Shown: positions 1-10,037 of the stretch, in pieces
How positions within the stretch are numbered: position 1 is the first letter of the stretch
How the letters are laid out: every line of letters begins with the position of its first letter
Position numbers and translations under genes: made by a program
Assembly: GCF_030297175.1 (NCBI RefSeq)
Contig: NZ_AP028070.1
Span: 2,604,001-2,668,000, forward strand
Reading direction: 5' to 3'
DNA: 64,000 nucleotides
From: Marinobacter sp. LA51
Lineage (GTDB): Bacteria > Pseudomonadota > Gammaproteobacteria > Pseudomonadales > Oleiphilaceae
The notes under the pieces: generated by a model
What the model saw: the letters and a program-made list of their open reading frames with translations, nothing else
Told to the model about the DNA's origin: nothing
Databases searched by the model: none

Positions 1-1847
1 TTGGCTTGCTGATCATTGTTCGCCTGACGCTTTCGCGGCACCTTGAGGCCATGGCCGACTACGCCGCCAGACTCAATCTCGATGCTCTGGTTGATCCGCT
101 AAAGCTCAAACGCTCTCCACCCAAAACGCCGGATGAGCTGACCGAACTGGAGCAGGCGCTGAACAAGATGCGACTCCAGATCCTCGAAGACACCCAGTCC
201 CTGCGCCAGACTACGATTCAATCCCAGGGCGAACGGGATCAAGCGGTAAGGGCCAATCACGCCAAGAACCAGTTTCTCGCCAACGTCAGCCACGAACTCC
301 GCATTCCCCTGCAATCAGTACTCGGCTACGCCAACCTGCTCACCGACACCCCCCTGGACCAGGAGCAGAGCGAATACGTTGCCACCCTGCTAAACGCATC
401 CGAAGGTCTGTCGGCAATTATCAATGATCTGCTTGATATTTCAGCAATGGAAGCGGGCAAACTGGTACTGGATGATATTCCCTTTGATCTACGGGAGACC
501 CTGAACGATCTGGTGCACATGCTTGGGCCCAGGGCGCGAGAAAAAGGCCTCGCTCTTGAGCTGCGCATTGATGAAAACCTGCCCTGGGTTCTGAAGGGTG
601 ACCCGGTTCGGGTTCGCCAAATCCTTCTCAACCTGACCTCCAACGCCATCAAGTTCACCGATTCTGGGCACGTTTTGATCAGTATCGAGGTTCTGGGCCG
701 ACGCGACGGAGAGCTCAGGCTTCGCCTGGCGGTGGAAGACACCGGTGTTGGTATCAACCCGGAAGATATTCCCCTGGTGTGTGAACCCTACGTTCAGCTT
801 GAACAACGCTTCCAGCGCCAGCTGCCCGGTGCCGGCCTTGGCCTGACCATTTGCCGACAGCTGGTCAACCTGATGGAGGGTTCACTGGATCTGGAGAGTC
901 GTCCTGGCGAAGGCTCCACCTTCTGGATCGAGCTCAAACTACCGGTCGCACCGGAAAGCTCAACCCGGGTAAGGCCAGATGACCGGATGGTTAAAAACCG
1001 CCGTATTCTGGTGGTGGACTCTTACGAGCTTTCCCGCAAGATTACCCTGGAAATGCTCTCCCGGCATGACGTTCACATTGAGGCTGTTAAATCTGCCGGC
1101 GAGGCATTGACGTCCCTTCGCCAGGCATTTGATAGCCAGCAGCCATTCGACGCCATTGTTCTGGACGGCTTTGTTCCAGACATGGACAGCGACCTCCTGT
1201 GCCGGCAGATTCGCGGCAACCCGTTGTGGGCCGACATGCGCCTGCTGATGCTGTCGTCTAACCCCCAGCGCGGCGATGCTGAGCACTTCCGCCAAGCCGG
1301 CGCCGATGCGTTCCTGAGCAAGTCGCTGCGCGAGTCCTGCCTGATGCCTATCCTGAATCAGCTCTTCGCAGACGCGGCGAAAAAGGAACGGCGATTCCTG
1401 ACCCGGTTCTCGCTGCAGGCCGTCAGCGATTCCTCTTGCCGTCGGGAACTGCCCTGTGGACGCATGAAAGTGCTGCTGGTTGAAGACAACCCTGTCAACC
1501 GCACACTCACCCGCAGGCTGCTGGAAAAACTGGGCTGTGATGTGATGACGGCCAACGATGGCGAAGCAGCCGCCAGCCTCTGGCAGATCAATCCATTTGA
1601 TCTGGTATTCATGGATTGTTTGATGCCCCGGGTGGACGGGTTTGAAGCCACACGGCGGCTGCGACAATGGGAGGCCACCAATCAGCGTGATCGCACCCCT
1701 GTGGTGGCACTCACAGCCAGTGCCATGGAAGAAGACGAGGAAAAATGCCGACGCGCCGGCATGGATTCGTTCGTAGCCAAGCCTGTCAATATTGAAATGT
1801 TGAGGGCAGTACTGGAACAATACTGTAAGGCGTCCGCAGTCTCCTGA
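1..1847 (+). CDS. Hybrid sensor histidine kinase with two receiver domains (5' end cut by window)
   Basis: Two-component signalling protein of the inner membrane. The reading frame is open from the left edge, and its first residues (GLLIIV) look like the end of a membrane segment, so the true start lies upstream; the TTG at position 6 is only the first in-frame start. Counting from that TTG, a HAMP/linker region covers about residues 10-70, the H-box has His96 in SHELRIP, and the HATPase domain spans about 190-315 with N, G1 and G2 boxes (NAIKF, DTGVGI, GAGLGL). Two receiver domains follow, about 333-455 and 480-605. The second has VEDN, phospho-Asp in FMDCLMP and Lys in AKPV. The first has VDSYE in place of the usual acidic pair but keeps LDG and SKS. 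No Hpt domain is visible. Function class is certain; the signal sensed is unknown. Confidence 0.93.
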   Translation, partial: GLLIIVRLTLSRHLEAMADYAARLNLDALVDPLKLKRSPPKTPDELTELEQALNKMRLQILEDTQSLRQTTIQSQGERDQAVRANHAKNQFLANVSHELRIPLQSVLGYANLLTDTPLDQEQSEYVATLLNASEGLSAIINDLLDISAMEAGKLVLDDIPFDLRETLNDLVHMLGPRAREKGLALELRIDENLPWVLKGDPVRVRQILLNLTSNAIKFTDSGHVLISIEVLGRRDGELRLRLAVEDTGVGINPEDIPLVCEPYVQLEQRFQRQLPGAGLGLTICRQLVNLMEGSLDLESRPGEGSTFWIELKLPVAPESSTRVRPDDRMVKNRRILVVDSYELSRKITLEMLSRHDVHIEAVKSAGEALTSLRQAFDSQQPFDAIVLDGFVPDMDSDLLCRQIRGNPLWADMRLLMLSSNPQRGDAEHFRQAGADAFLSKSLRESCLMPILNQLFADAAKKERRFLTRFSLQAVSDSSCRRELPCGRMKVLLVEDNPVNRTLTRRLLEKLGCDVMTANDGEAAASLWQINPFDLVFMDCLMPRVDGFEATRRLRQWEATNQRDRTPVVALTASAMEEDEEKCRRAGMDSFVAKPVNIEMLRAVLEQYCKASAVS

Positions 1848-1894
1848 GCAGATTGCGGGCAACAGATACAGTTATACGAGCGTCAAAGGCAACC

Positions 1895-2083
1895 ATGAAC
1901 GTTGAATGCCCCACCTGCAAAAAAACCGTGGAATGGACCGAATCCAACCCGTTCCGCCCGTTCTGCTCCGAGCGCTGCAAGCTCATCGACCTCGGCGCCT
2001 GGGCCAATGAAGAATACCGGGTTCCCGCCGAGAACGTCTCGCCGGACGATCTCGACCAGGGCGGCGAAGAAACCCGTCACTGA
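1895..2083 (+). CDS. yacG: DNA gyrase inhibitor YacG
   Basis: Small zinc protein of 62 residues, the usual YacG size. Two CxxC-type pairs are visible: Cys5/Cys8 (CPTC) and Cys24/Cys28 (CSERC), followed by the family motif LIDLGAW. In E. coli the protein binds GyrB and inhibits gyrase. An in-frame TTG exists 42 bases upstream at 1853, but the family N-terminus (MNVECPTC) begins at the ATG used here. It lies 47 bases after the sensor kinase and may be co-transcribed with it. Confidence 0.93.
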   Translation: MNVECPTCKKTVEWTESNPFRPFCSERCKLIDLGAWANEEYRVPAENVSPDDLDQGGEETRH

Positions 2084-2129
2084 ATAGTCGATCTAGCACC
2101 AGATTAAACGTGGCTTACCACCTTTTAAG

Positions 2130-2158
2130 TTGAGTGCCCAAGGTCGGCCCGTTACCAT
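2130..2158 (+). promoter_or_regulatory. Candidate sigma-70 promoter for the YfaZ-like gene
   Basis: A TTGAGT -35 box (2130-2135) and a TACCAT -10 box (2153-2158) are separated by 17 bases. Each matches the consensus at four of six positions. The site lies about 40 bases before the start codon at 2196. It is a sequence match only. Confidence 0.4.
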
Positions 2159-2195
2159 ACCCCAACTTTTTTAATCACTTACGAAAGGTGCATGC

Positions 2196-2756
2196 ATGAA
2201 AGCGTCCCGTATTTCCCTGATGGTTCTGTCTCTCGCTGCAGCTCCGGCGTTTGCCGGCGATGTCGACCTGAGTCTCACTAACGACTCAGTAAAAGGCCAG
2301 GTGAACTTCCTGGGCAGCAACGACGAACTGCAACTGGGAACAGGCTACACCTACCGTGAAGGTGGCTTGGACATCCTGAACCTGGATTTTCATGCCCAAG
2401 GCCGGACCGCCATTGGCAACCTGCCCACTACCGCCGGCATTGGCATGCGTGCCTTCGGCTGGGATGCCGATGAGCTGGACGGCGGCGCCGTTGCACTGGG
2501 TGGCTTTGCAACCCTGAACATCCCCAAGGTGCCAGGCCTGTCCTTCACTGGCGGTCTGCACTACGCGCCGAGCATCCTGGCCTTTGGTGATTCCGATGAC
2601 CTGACCAGCCTTGAACTGCGAGGCAGCTATCGAGTGATTCGCAACGCCGAGGTTTTTGCCGGTTATCGCTACCTGAACACCGATCTTGACCGCCCCTACC
2701 GTGGCGACGTCAATCTCGATGAAGGCGTTATGGCAGGCATGAAGATCTTCTTCTGA
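2196..2756 (+). CDS. YfaZ-family outer membrane beta-barrel protein
   Basis: Protein of 186 residues with a clear signal peptide (about residues 1-20, ending AAAPAFA). The mature part alternates polar and hydrophobic residues as in a small beta-barrel and ends in Phe (MKIFF), the usual outer-membrane C-terminal signature. Overall pattern and length match the YfaZ family, whose function is poorly known. A GAAAGG ribosome-binding site precedes the ATG. It is a single-gene unit: a candidate promoter lies upstream and a strong terminator lies at 2795-2821. Confidence 0.8.
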   Translation: MKASRISLMVLSLAAAPAFAGDVDLSLTNDSVKGQVNFLGSNDELQLGTGYTYREGGLDILNLDFHAQGRTAIGNLPTTAGIGMRAFGWDADELDGGAVALGGFATLNIPKVPGLSFTGGLHYAPSILAFGDSDDLTSLELRGSYRVIRNAEVFAGYRYLNTDLDRPYRGDVNLDEGVMAGMKIFF

Positions 2757-2794
2757 TGTTCGGATCTGACCCAGCACCAGGGTCACGGAAATAG

Positions 2795-2821
2795 AAAAGG
2801 CGCCTACTTGGGCGCCTTTTT
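2795..2821 (+). terminator. Rho-independent terminator after the YfaZ-like gene
   Basis: A perfect 10-bp stem (AAAAGGCGCC / GGCGCCTTTT) with a 6-base loop is followed by T. It lies about 40 bases after the stop codon. The A-rich left arm lets it work in both directions. Confidence 0.88.
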
Positions 2822-2897
2822 CGTGCCATCCCTCACGCTTTGCCGGCTCCCCCGCTGATAGACTGAACGCCTGAATTTTCGGTGGGGATCGTCAGGT

Positions 2898-5105
2898 ATG
2901 CGACTGAAATCGAGGCTCGCTTTTTACGCAGCATTTACGGCTCTTATTGGCTGCGGCGGTGGCGACGATGCCATCCGAGATGTAAGGGGCAACCCCAATG
3001 ATTTTGCCGGCGGACAAAATCCTGTCAACGATTTCAGTTCCGCCAGCACTGGCGATTCCAGCAACAGCAATGGCCTGGCCGCCAATGAAGTCCGGATTAC
3101 CATGGAAGTCCCCGGTGGCGTGGCGCCGGACGCCGAACTCACCCGGCGCAATTTAAGAATTGTTCAGCCTGATCGGGTGCAGGTGTACACCACCAACACG
3201 TCCCTCCAGAACCTGGGGGCAGTTCCGGTATCCATGCGCACCGATGACAATGGCTTTACCGTTATTGGCTTTGACGGAGGGCAGCACCTCGGTCCCGATG
3301 TCATCATTGAGGCCAGTTACAACAACACTGTGATGCGGGCGTTGGCCGCCGACGCTGACCGCGACGTGAAGATCAACCCTTTTTCCGAATACCTGGTTCG
3401 CAACACCCTCGCCGAGTACAGCGAAAGCCAGCTACAGGGCATTCTGGACTGTGTAGCAGACGCCGGCGGTCAGCTTTGCCTGAATAAATACGTGTGGTCG
3501 ACCCTTGCTGACCAGGTGCACGATTTCGAAATCGACATCTCATCCGACGCAGACCTGGAACTTGCTCTTACGACACTCTCTGATCGTGGTGATTTTTCCA
3601 ACTACGTCGCGGCCATGGCCGACTATGCCCTGCTTGATGAAACTTCCTCGGGCAAGATCAGCGCCAGCTCGGCGGATTACAATGCCGTGTTTTTTGGCGT
3701 TGAGTTGGGCCAGACGTCCCTCGAAAGCTCACTGACGAACTCAGGGCAATGGGGTGTTCGCCTTGCCAAAGAAGAACGGTTGGACGACATCAACGGCGTC
3801 GGGTACGTCTATCCGGCACTAACGCTGACCAGTTTCGATGCCTTCAACATAAAGGTGACATCGCTCGCCAGCGACATCCCCTACGAGCGTGAAGCGCTTA
3901 TTCATCAGGTTGGCAACAACTTCTTTCTGCGCGGCTCAGATCAATGGTCACTCAACACCCACGCTTCATCCCCCGGTGCCGCCACGCTACTGGACGATTC
4001 CCGGCTGTTGGCAGGTCGAGCGCTTTACCAGAGCATCACCGGGCGAGGCACGTCGAAAACAATCGGCTGGACCCGCAACCCCTATTACCTTGACGCCTAC
4101 ACGTCTACCCCGGTGTCCGAGACCGTCGGCCCGGACCGGATTATCAGCGGCTACTTCAGCGCCGGTAAAGCCATCGAACTCGAAGAAGCGGGAGACGAAC
4201 TAAAACGCAAAGAAACTGTTGAAGATCATTACCTGTCGGTACTGGAGATTGATCTGTTGCGGGAGCCAGACTTCGAACTGGACACGCTCAATGGCAGGGA
4301 ACTCAATGTCGTGTACCTTGCACTGCAATTCGGCGAGGGCACTGTGCCAGTTGCCTTTGAATCCGGCCTGGGTACCTGGAACATTGCAGTGGACGGCGCA
4401 GCAGAAGATGGCCGGGCTACCGCAACCATCACCCAAAACCAAACTATCCTACAGATCCAAAGAGGCTCCAGCGGGACCGTGTCCTCAAGCGTTGATACTC
4501 TGCTCACGCCTTGGACGCTGAGTTCGCGCACCTCCCGGCTCAGTGACGGTGACAAAAACATTGGCCGCCTGAATCTGGACGTAGACGATGCCTCGGGATC
4601 TTTTGAGCAGCCGGATATCGGTGTCGGCGCCAGCAATCCTGAGGGTGACATGCTGGCATTCAACCTGAACGGAAGCCCCGGAGGAGACGGCCTGCTCATC
4701 GCAGCCGCCGAAACCGATTCGCCCGCACCGGCCAGCGGCCGTTTCAGACTGCAAGGTGTTCGCCTTGGGTTGGGGAGCGGCAGTAACACCCTGGCCCACT
4801 TTGAGAACTCAATCCTCACCATCACATCAGGAAGCACAGCTACTCTGACACCTCGCACTTTAAAGGTTTCGCACTCGGTGAGCGGTGAAACGGTCTCTGC
4901 GCCTGAGCTCCAGGAGTCCGCAGACATTGCCCTGACCTACTCCGACCTGAATGATGGTCAAGTCCTGTTCACCAACGCCAATCTCAACCTGGACGGTTTC
5001 TTCACCGACGACCAGACTCAGTTCTACCTGCGCCTCAGGGCTACCCAGGCGGGTGAAGAACAGATAGGTCTAGTGCTGGCAACCCGAATTCCAGAGCCCT
5101 CGTAA
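2898..5105 (+). CDS. Large predicted lipoprotein, function unknown
   Basis: Protein of 735 residues that I do not recognise. The N-terminus has a lipoprotein signal peptide with lipobox LIGC (Cys19), followed by Gly/Asp-rich then Ser/Asn-rich linkers. Residues 22-23 after the Cys (GGGDD) suggest outer-membrane sorting under the +2 rule. The rest is secreted-type sequence rich in Thr, Ser, Asp and Asn with many short beta-prone stretches, no membrane segments and only two further cysteines (about 184 and 194, in DCVADAGGQLC), which may form a disulfide. It probably has several beta domains. It has its own transcription context: a terminator precedes it and the next gene lies about 100 bases away. 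A surface or periplasmic role is inference. Confidence 0.75.
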   Translation: MRLKSRLAFYAAFTALIGCGGGDDAIRDVRGNPNDFAGGQNPVNDFSSASTGDSSNSNGLAANEVRITMEVPGGVAPDAELTRRNLRIVQPDRVQVYTTNTSLQNLGAVPVSMRTDDNGFTVIGFDGGQHLGPDVIIEASYNNTVMRALAADADRDVKINPFSEYLVRNTLAEYSESQLQGILDCVADAGGQLCLNKYVWSTLADQVHDFEIDISSDADLELALTTLSDRGDFSNYVAAMADYALLDETSSGKISASSADYNAVFFGVELGQTSLESSLTNSGQWGVRLAKEERLDDINGVGYVYPALTLTSFDAFNIKVTSLASDIPYEREALIHQVGNNFFLRGSDQWSLNTHASSPGAATLLDDSRLLAGRALYQSITGRGTSKTIGWTRNPYYLDAYTSTPVSETVGPDRIISGYFSAGKAIELEEAGDELKRKETVEDHYLSVLEIDLLREPDFELDTLNGRELNVVYLALQFGEGTVPVAFESGLGTWNIAVDGAAEDGRATATITQNQTILQIQRGSSGTVSSSVDTLLTPWTLSSRTSRLSDGDKNIGRLNLDVDDASGSFEQPDIGVGASNPEGDMLAFNLNGSPGGDGLLIAAAETDSPAPASGRFRLQGVRLGLGSGSNTLAHFENSILTITSGSTATLTPRTLKVSHSVSGETVSAPELQESADIALTYSDLNDGQVLFTNANLNLDGFFTDDQTQFYLRLRATQAGEEQIGLVLATRIPEPS

Positions 5106-5203
5106 GCTGAAAAGCCCTGACCTGGCAGGCACTGACCCGATTGGCAGACGGCAGCGTATAACCTGTTATAATCGTTGGCATATCGTTCGTGACGAGAGGT
5201 TTT

Positions 5204-6130
5204 ATGTCTGCCGCCAAACGTAGTCTTTTGCTCATCCTTCCACTAATTGCATTCGCCGTGGGCGGTGGTTTCTATGTGCCACCTTCCACAATGGACGACG
5301 GGCGTTCAGGCTCGGAACTCCCGCTGTCATCCTTGCCCGCACTACCAAAGTGGGCGCATCAGGGCCTGCCCGACTTCACCAGCTACAACGACACAACCGA
5401 GAAAAAAGCCGCCTTTTTCTCGTTTTTGTATCCGCGCATTGTTCTTGCTAATTCCCGGATTCTAATTGAACGCGATTACCTGCAGAGCCTGGCCCAGAAA
5501 TCCGAATTGTCTCAAGATGAACTGCAGTGGCTGAATAGTCACGCAGATCGGCTACGAATCGACGCCAAGCCAGGCAGCAAGGAACAGTTTGCGCTACTGC
5601 GTAAACGTCTGGACGTAATTCCACCATCCCTGATTCTGGCCCAGGCTGCCAATGAGTCTGCCTGGGGCACGTCCCGCTTTGCCACCAAGGGCTACAACCT
5701 GTTTGGCCAATGGTGCTTTTCAAAAGGTTGTGGCCTGGTCCCCAAGAGTCGGGTGGAAGGCGCCAACCATGAGGTTGCCAAGTTTTCTTCGCCGTTCCGG
5801 TCGGTACGGGCGTACATCCAGAACCTGAACCGGCACCCGACGTATCAGGAGCTCCGGGATATTCGGCTTCAGGATCGTCGAGGCAACGATCCCCTTTCCG
5901 GGCCTGAACTGGCTGGAGGGTTACTCGGATATTCCGAACGTGGCCAGGACTACGTTGAAGAAATCCGGGCGATGATCCAGTACAACAACCTGTCCTACTA
6001 TGATGACGACTTTAGGGGCGTGGTCCGCAACGTAACCCCGGACCGGTTACAGAAGCTGGCAACGTCGACCCCGGAAACTGCGCTCCTGCCCAACCAGCAA
6101 GCCGCTGCCACGGAGCCGAGTGACGGCTGA
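5204..6130 (+). CDS. Bax-like glucosaminidase-domain protein
   Basis: Predicted peptidoglycan hydrolase of 308 residues. The N-terminal hydrophobic segment (about residues 8-24) is a signal or anchor. The glucosaminidase domain occupies about residues 125-270 and carries the catalytic Glu151 in NESAWGTSRFA, then GYNLFGQWC and a SVRAYIQNLN segment typical of the E. coli Bax family. The ATG at 5204 is chosen because GAGAGG lies five bases before it; a GTG at 5189 would add five residues without a ribosome-binding site. A TATAAT hexamer occurs at 5167-5172, but no well-spaced -35 box is evident. Confidence 0.85.
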   Translation: MSAAKRSLLLILPLIAFAVGGGFYVPPSTMDDGRSGSELPLSSLPALPKWAHQGLPDFTSYNDTTEKKAAFFSFLYPRIVLANSRILIERDYLQSLAQKSELSQDELQWLNSHADRLRIDAKPGSKEQFALLRKRLDVIPPSLILAQAANESAWGTSRFATKGYNLFGQWCFSKGCGLVPKSRVEGANHEVAKFSSPFRSVRAYIQNLNRHPTYQELRDIRLQDRRGNDPLSGPELAGGLLGYSERGQDYVEEIRAMIQYNNLSYYDDDFRGVVRNVTPDRLQKLATSTPETALLPNQQAAATEPSDG

Positions 6131-6169
6131 GCCCACGACTGACAAATCTGACAGCAGAGACGGCCTCTA

Positions 6170-7063
6170 ATGCTTCACTTTTTGCCCGCGCCGCTGAAAG
6201 GAACCCTGGCGGCGCTACTCATCCTGTGCAATACCCTGGTGCTCTTTCCAGTTCTATTGCTGTTTGCTATAGGCAAGCTGGTTTTACCCGTCGTACCAGT
6301 AAGAAAAGCCTGTACGGTTGTGCTCAACCGAATTGCCAGGATCTGGATCGGATTTAACAATCTGCTGATGGACACGCTGCATCAGGTTGAGTGGGATGTG
6401 CGGGGAGTGGAAAAGCTAAGCTCTGAACACTGGTATTTTGTCACCTGCAACCATCAAAGCTGGGCGGACATACCCGCCATTCAGTACGTATTGAACAGTC
6501 GTATCCCGTTATTGAAGTTTTTTCTAAAAAAGGAGCTGATCTGGGTGCCGTTTTTGGGGATTGCCTGGTGGGCGCTGGATTTTCCGTTCATGCATCGCCA
6601 TACCAAAGAGCAAATTGCCCAGCGGCCGGAACTTAAAGGCAAGGACGTTGCAGCAACGCAGGCCGCCTGTGAAAAGTTCCGCTACACGCCGGTAACAGTA
6701 TTCAATTTCATGGAGGGGACGCGCTTCACCCCGGAAAAACACCAGCACCAGAACTCACCGTACAAGCATCTTCTGAAACCACGTGCAGGGGGTACCGCGT
6801 TCGTCCTGCAGGCGATGGGCGAGATCATTCACACCATGCTGGACGTCACCATCGTCTATCCGGATGGCAAAGCAGGCTTCTGGGATTATCTATGCGGACG
6901 CATCCGTCGCATCGTTATCGATGTTCGCACACGGGAAATTCCGCCTCGTTTTTTGGGCATGGATTACGAGAACGACCGCGAAATGCGCAAAGATTTTCAG
7001 CAATGGATCAGTGAACTCTGGGCCGACAAAGATGCCCGTATCGAAGCCTTGAAAGCCGGCTAG
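6170..7063 (+). CDS. PlsC-family acyltransferase (YihG-like)
   Basis: Membrane-associated lysophospholipid acyltransferase-type enzyme of 297 residues. A hydrophobic segment covers about residues 12-42. The catalytic HxxxxD motif is NHQSWAD (His95, Asp100), and the acceptor-binding motif FMEGTRFT follows near residue 178. Length and motif context are closest to the YihG group of 1-acylglycerol-3-phosphate acyltransferases. It lies 39 bases after the glucosaminidase gene and converges with the regulator gene ending at 7070, leaving six bases between the two stops. Confidence 0.85.
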   Translation: MLHFLPAPLKGTLAALLILCNTLVLFPVLLLFAIGKLVLPVVPVRKACTVVLNRIARIWIGFNNLLMDTLHQVEWDVRGVEKLSSEHWYFVTCNHQSWADIPAIQYVLNSRIPLLKFFLKKELIWVPFLGIAWWALDFPFMHRHTKEQIAQRPELKGKDVAATQAACEKFRYTPVTVFNFMEGTRFTPEKHQHQNSPYKHLLKPRAGGTAFVLQAMGEIIHTMLDVTIVYPDGKAGFWDYLCGRIRRIVIDVRTREIPPRFLGMDYENDREMRKDFQQWISELWADKDARIEALKAG

Positions 7064-7069
7064 GCAGAG

Positions 7070-9760
7070 TTAAAGCAGCCCCAATTCCCGTGCACGGACA
7101 ATAGCCTGAGTACGCGACCTCACTGCCAGCTTGGCGTTAATTCGGCGCGCGTGGGTTTTGACCGTGTGCAATGAGATATGAAGTTTGTCAGCAATTTCCT
7201 GGTTCGACAGCCCTTTCGCAATCAACTCCAGGACACCTTGCTCCCGATCACTGATCGGCTCCGCCAGTGCCTCAGCTGACTCAGTTTCAGGCTGAATGCG
7301 GTACAAGCGCCCCAAGGAATCCTTGAACGGTCCATTCGCGATCTGGGCGAACCCTTTCGTCATCAGATCCCGAAGTTCATTCTGAAGCTCCGCAAACGGA
7401 CTGATGAAATGCTCCCGCGATGCTTCGGCGACCACCGAAGCCAGGATCTTTTGCGCTGCACTCAGCCCCTTCTCTTCCTGCACGAGCACTGCCTCCAGCA
7501 AACGAATGTGCAGCTCTACCCCCCACGGAATCACCGCCTCATAACGCTCCCGAATGCCCGTCAGGGTTTCGCGTGCACGTACACTGTCGCCGCGCGCCAG
7601 AGCCACCCGGACGTCCATGCAGTCCAACAACCCTGGCATCATCGGGAAAAGCTCCGGCACACAGCCCGCCAGACGATAAGGCTCCAGCTTGGCAACCGCC
7701 TGAGCGGCACTATCCACCTGGTTCTGGGCCAACCAGCAGCTGGCCTTGAGTGCTTCCAGCACAGGAACGAACAGGGTTTCATCCACCTGCCAGGCGTGCA
7801 TGGTGCGTTCGGCACGGCCAATCCAGACGAACGCATCATCCAGCCGGCCTGCCGCTCGACACATCAGAACGCGAACAGACATTGCCAACAGCAACCCAAG
7901 GTCGCGAGTACGCTCGGCATGACGACCACAGGTGACCAGAAGACGGTCAGCCTCTGTGTCTCGGCCCTGATGCCACAACACCAGCACCAGATTCAGCTGC
8001 AGACGGGTTTCACCGATCTTGGCCGGCCGTGCCAGTTCATGCATCGCGGTATCCAGCCCGGTACGCAGTAGCTGCTCCGCATGCTTTAACGACCCCTTAC
8101 CGAGCTCAATTCTGGCATGGGCGTATACCGCCAGTGCCTCCGAGCCTGCATCGCCCGCTTCCCGAGCAAGCCTTGCTGCGGCGCGATTGGCATCCCTCGC
8201 CTCCGTGAAGCGGCCACATGCACACAATGCGCTTGATCTCACCATCTGGGTAACCAGCTGTCCCTGAGTGGACAAATCACCTGCACTCAGGGCCTGATCA
8301 GCCATTTCCAATGCCGGCACTACCTTGCCTTCTCCCCGGAGGATAAAGGCTCTCAACGCGCAGATGCGTGCTGCATGCTCCTTAGCATCGGACGCTTCGA
8401 GCCCATCGATCAGGGATCTGGCCTGACGAAACTGTCCGCCTATGGCATGAACCCATCCGTAAACAATTCTGAGCCGGGCACTGCGCTCCAGAAGCTGATT
8501 CGGCAGGCTCTTTCGTAACCGCAACAGGGAGGCAGTGTCCTGCCCCAGCAGCAAAGCCTCTGAACCCTCTGAAGCGATCGCCACCACCGCATCCGAGTCG
8601 CCAGCCAGCAAAGCGTATTTCAAAGCTTCAGGAAACTGTTCCCGCTCTTCGAACCAATGGCAGGCATAACTCATCCGGTCTACGTGCCCAGCCATAACAG
8701 GCGCTTTCAGCCATTCCTGCAGCAAAGGATTCATCCTGTACCAGCGTCCTCGACCGGGCATGGCCTTTAACGGTAAACCATGCTCCATTGCCTGGGAGGG
8801 CACAAAACCTATTTCGGGCATCACCGGAGCCAATGCAAGGAAGAACTCATCAGAACACAGCTCAAGTTCTGCCATGACACGAACAGAACGTCGTTGAGCA
8901 GAGGTGAGGTTGCCCAGAACCGACTCTTTCAGAAAACACTCTACGCTATTGGTTTCCTGCACTGGCTTGAGCTCACTGTGGCGGATCAGCTCGCGCCGGT
9001 ACAGGGCAAGGGGCGTCGGCCAGCCTTCGGTCATGTCATACAGATTGTCGATGGCCACACTGGTGAGCTGGTTTGATTCCAGCAACTGGCCGTAGAACTC
9101 GAAAGTTTCGGACCGACTAAATTCCAGGGTCTCACTGGACAGCCGGCTGAAGCGGCTTTCAAGCTCAAGACCGTGGGTCTCAAATGGCAACGCGCGCCGT
9201 GAAAGCAGCACCATCGACAGGCACGCCGGAAGATCGGACATCAGCTGTTGCAGCAACGCAACAACGGCGGGGTTACCAAGGTTTTGAACATTGTCGAGAA
9301 TGAGTGTCCGTGAAGGCGACTCTAGCTCCCGGTCCAGCGTGACCAGCATCATCGCCAGCGCATCTGAAAACGTTGCCCCACCCTGCAGGCTACTCTCGGA
9401 GGCCTCCGGCAAGTCGAGTGCAATGGCAATAAGCGTCAGAAATCGGGAAGGCGAATTATCCTGCTCACTCAGCGCTACCCAGCGAAACCTGTCTGGATGA
9501 ACATCGGCAGCATGTAGGCCCGCCGTCACGGCATGAGATTTACCGTAGCCGCAGGGCGCCTCAACAAACAGCACCCCCCGAGGAATAAGCGCTTCGGCAA
9601 TCAGTTGATCCAGGGCCGGCCGCGCCAGTGTATCGACCGGCAACAGCGGGATCTGAAGCCTTTGCCTCAGCAGATCCCGAACGAGCTCACCCCGCTGAAG
9701 ATTACTGTTAGCTGACTGAAATTCGTCGTTGGCTGCACAGCCATCATTGAATGGTTTCAC
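7070..9760 (-). CDS. MalT-like LuxR-family ATP-dependent transcriptional regulator
   Basis: Large regulator (about 896 residues) of the MalT/LAL type. An N-terminal NTPase domain has a Walker A motif CGYGKS near residue 72. A long helical TPR-like region follows, and the C-terminus has a LuxR/GerE helix-turn-helix (LSNQEIADKLHISLHTVKTH). Such proteins activate target operons when an effector and ATP promote oligomerisation. The GTG at 9760 is preferred because GGGG lies six bases upstream; a TTG at 9838 would add 26 residues without an evident site. It is transcribed in the same direction as the DUF1302 and DUF1329 genes but separated from them by a terminator. Regulation of those two genes is a plausible inference, and the effector is unknown. 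Confidence 0.85.
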   Translation of the reverse strand: MKPFNDGCAANDEFQSANSNLQRGELVRDLLRQRLQIPLLPVDTLARPALDQLIAEALIPRGVLFVEAPCGYGKSHAVTAGLHAADVHPDRFRWVALSEQDNSPSRFLTLIAIALDLPEASESSLQGGATFSDALAMMLVTLDRELESPSRTLILDNVQNLGNPAVVALLQQLMSDLPACLSMVLLSRRALPFETHGLELESRFSRLSSETLEFSRSETFEFYGQLLESNQLTSVAIDNLYDMTEGWPTPLALYRRELIRHSELKPVQETNSVECFLKESVLGNLTSAQRRSVRVMAELELCSDEFFLALAPVMPEIGFVPSQAMEHGLPLKAMPGRGRWYRMNPLLQEWLKAPVMAGHVDRMSYACHWFEEREQFPEALKYALLAGDSDAVVAIASEGSEALLLGQDTASLLRLRKSLPNQLLERSARLRIVYGWVHAIGGQFRQARSLIDGLEASDAKEHAARICALRAFILRGEGKVVPALEMADQALSAGDLSTQGQLVTQMVRSSALCACGRFTEARDANRAAARLAREAGDAGSEALAVYAHARIELGKGSLKHAEQLLRTGLDTAMHELARPAKIGETRLQLNLVLVLWHQGRDTEADRLLVTCGRHAERTRDLGLLLAMSVRVLMCRAAGRLDDAFVWIGRAERTMHAWQVDETLFVPVLEALKASCWLAQNQVDSAAQAVAKLEPYRLAGCVPELFPMMPGLLDCMDVRVALARGDSVRARETLTGIRERYEAVIPWGVELHIRLLEAVLVQEEKGLSAAQKILASVVAEASREHFISPFAELQNELRDLMTKGFAQIANGPFKDSLGRLYRIQPETESAEALAEPISDREQGVLELIAKGLSNQEIADKLHISLHTVKTHARRINAKLAVRSRTQAIVRARELGLL

Positions 9761-9985
9761 GCACTGCCCCGCTGCAAAACCGGCCAAAATGCATGGCAAT
9801 TTTTGACCGGAAAATGGATCTCTGCACTGAACTTCCAATGGCGACCGACTCCGGGTACGCCTTTAGTATGATAGGAGGTTAAACCAATTCAGGGGCGGGC
9901 TGCAAAATTTTGACGTGAAAGGGTTTTCCGAGGTGGCTCTTTCTTTGGCGGAACACTCGCATGGTCGCACAAGCGTTGCCACAAA

Positions 9986-10018
9986 CAAAAACGGCGGACC
10001 TGAGGCCCGCCGTTTTTT
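9986..10018 (-). terminator. Bidirectional terminator after the DUF1329 gene
   Basis: Stem ACGGCGG/CCGCCGT (9991-9997 and 10007-10013) is flanked by A on the left and T on the right, so it has a U-run in either direction. On the minus strand it closes the DUF1302-DUF1329 unit about 25 bases after the stop. The rest of the 9761-10037 gap holds no recognisable gene. Confidence 0.85.
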
Positions 10019-10037
10019 TTCACTTCTTATCTGACAC

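Noticed and set aside
960..1862. A 300-codon minus-strand frame opposite the receiver domains of the sensor kinase
   Set aside because: The plus strand encodes two recognisable receiver domains; this frame is their shadow.
5141..5172. Sigma-70 promoter before the glucosaminidase gene (TTGGCA and TATAAT)
   Set aside because: The spacer would be 20 bases, too long for a confident call; the TATAAT alone is not enough.
7409..8071. A 220-codon plus-strand frame inside the MalT-like regulator
   Set aside because: The regulator frame is continuous with Walker A and HTH motifs on the minus strand.
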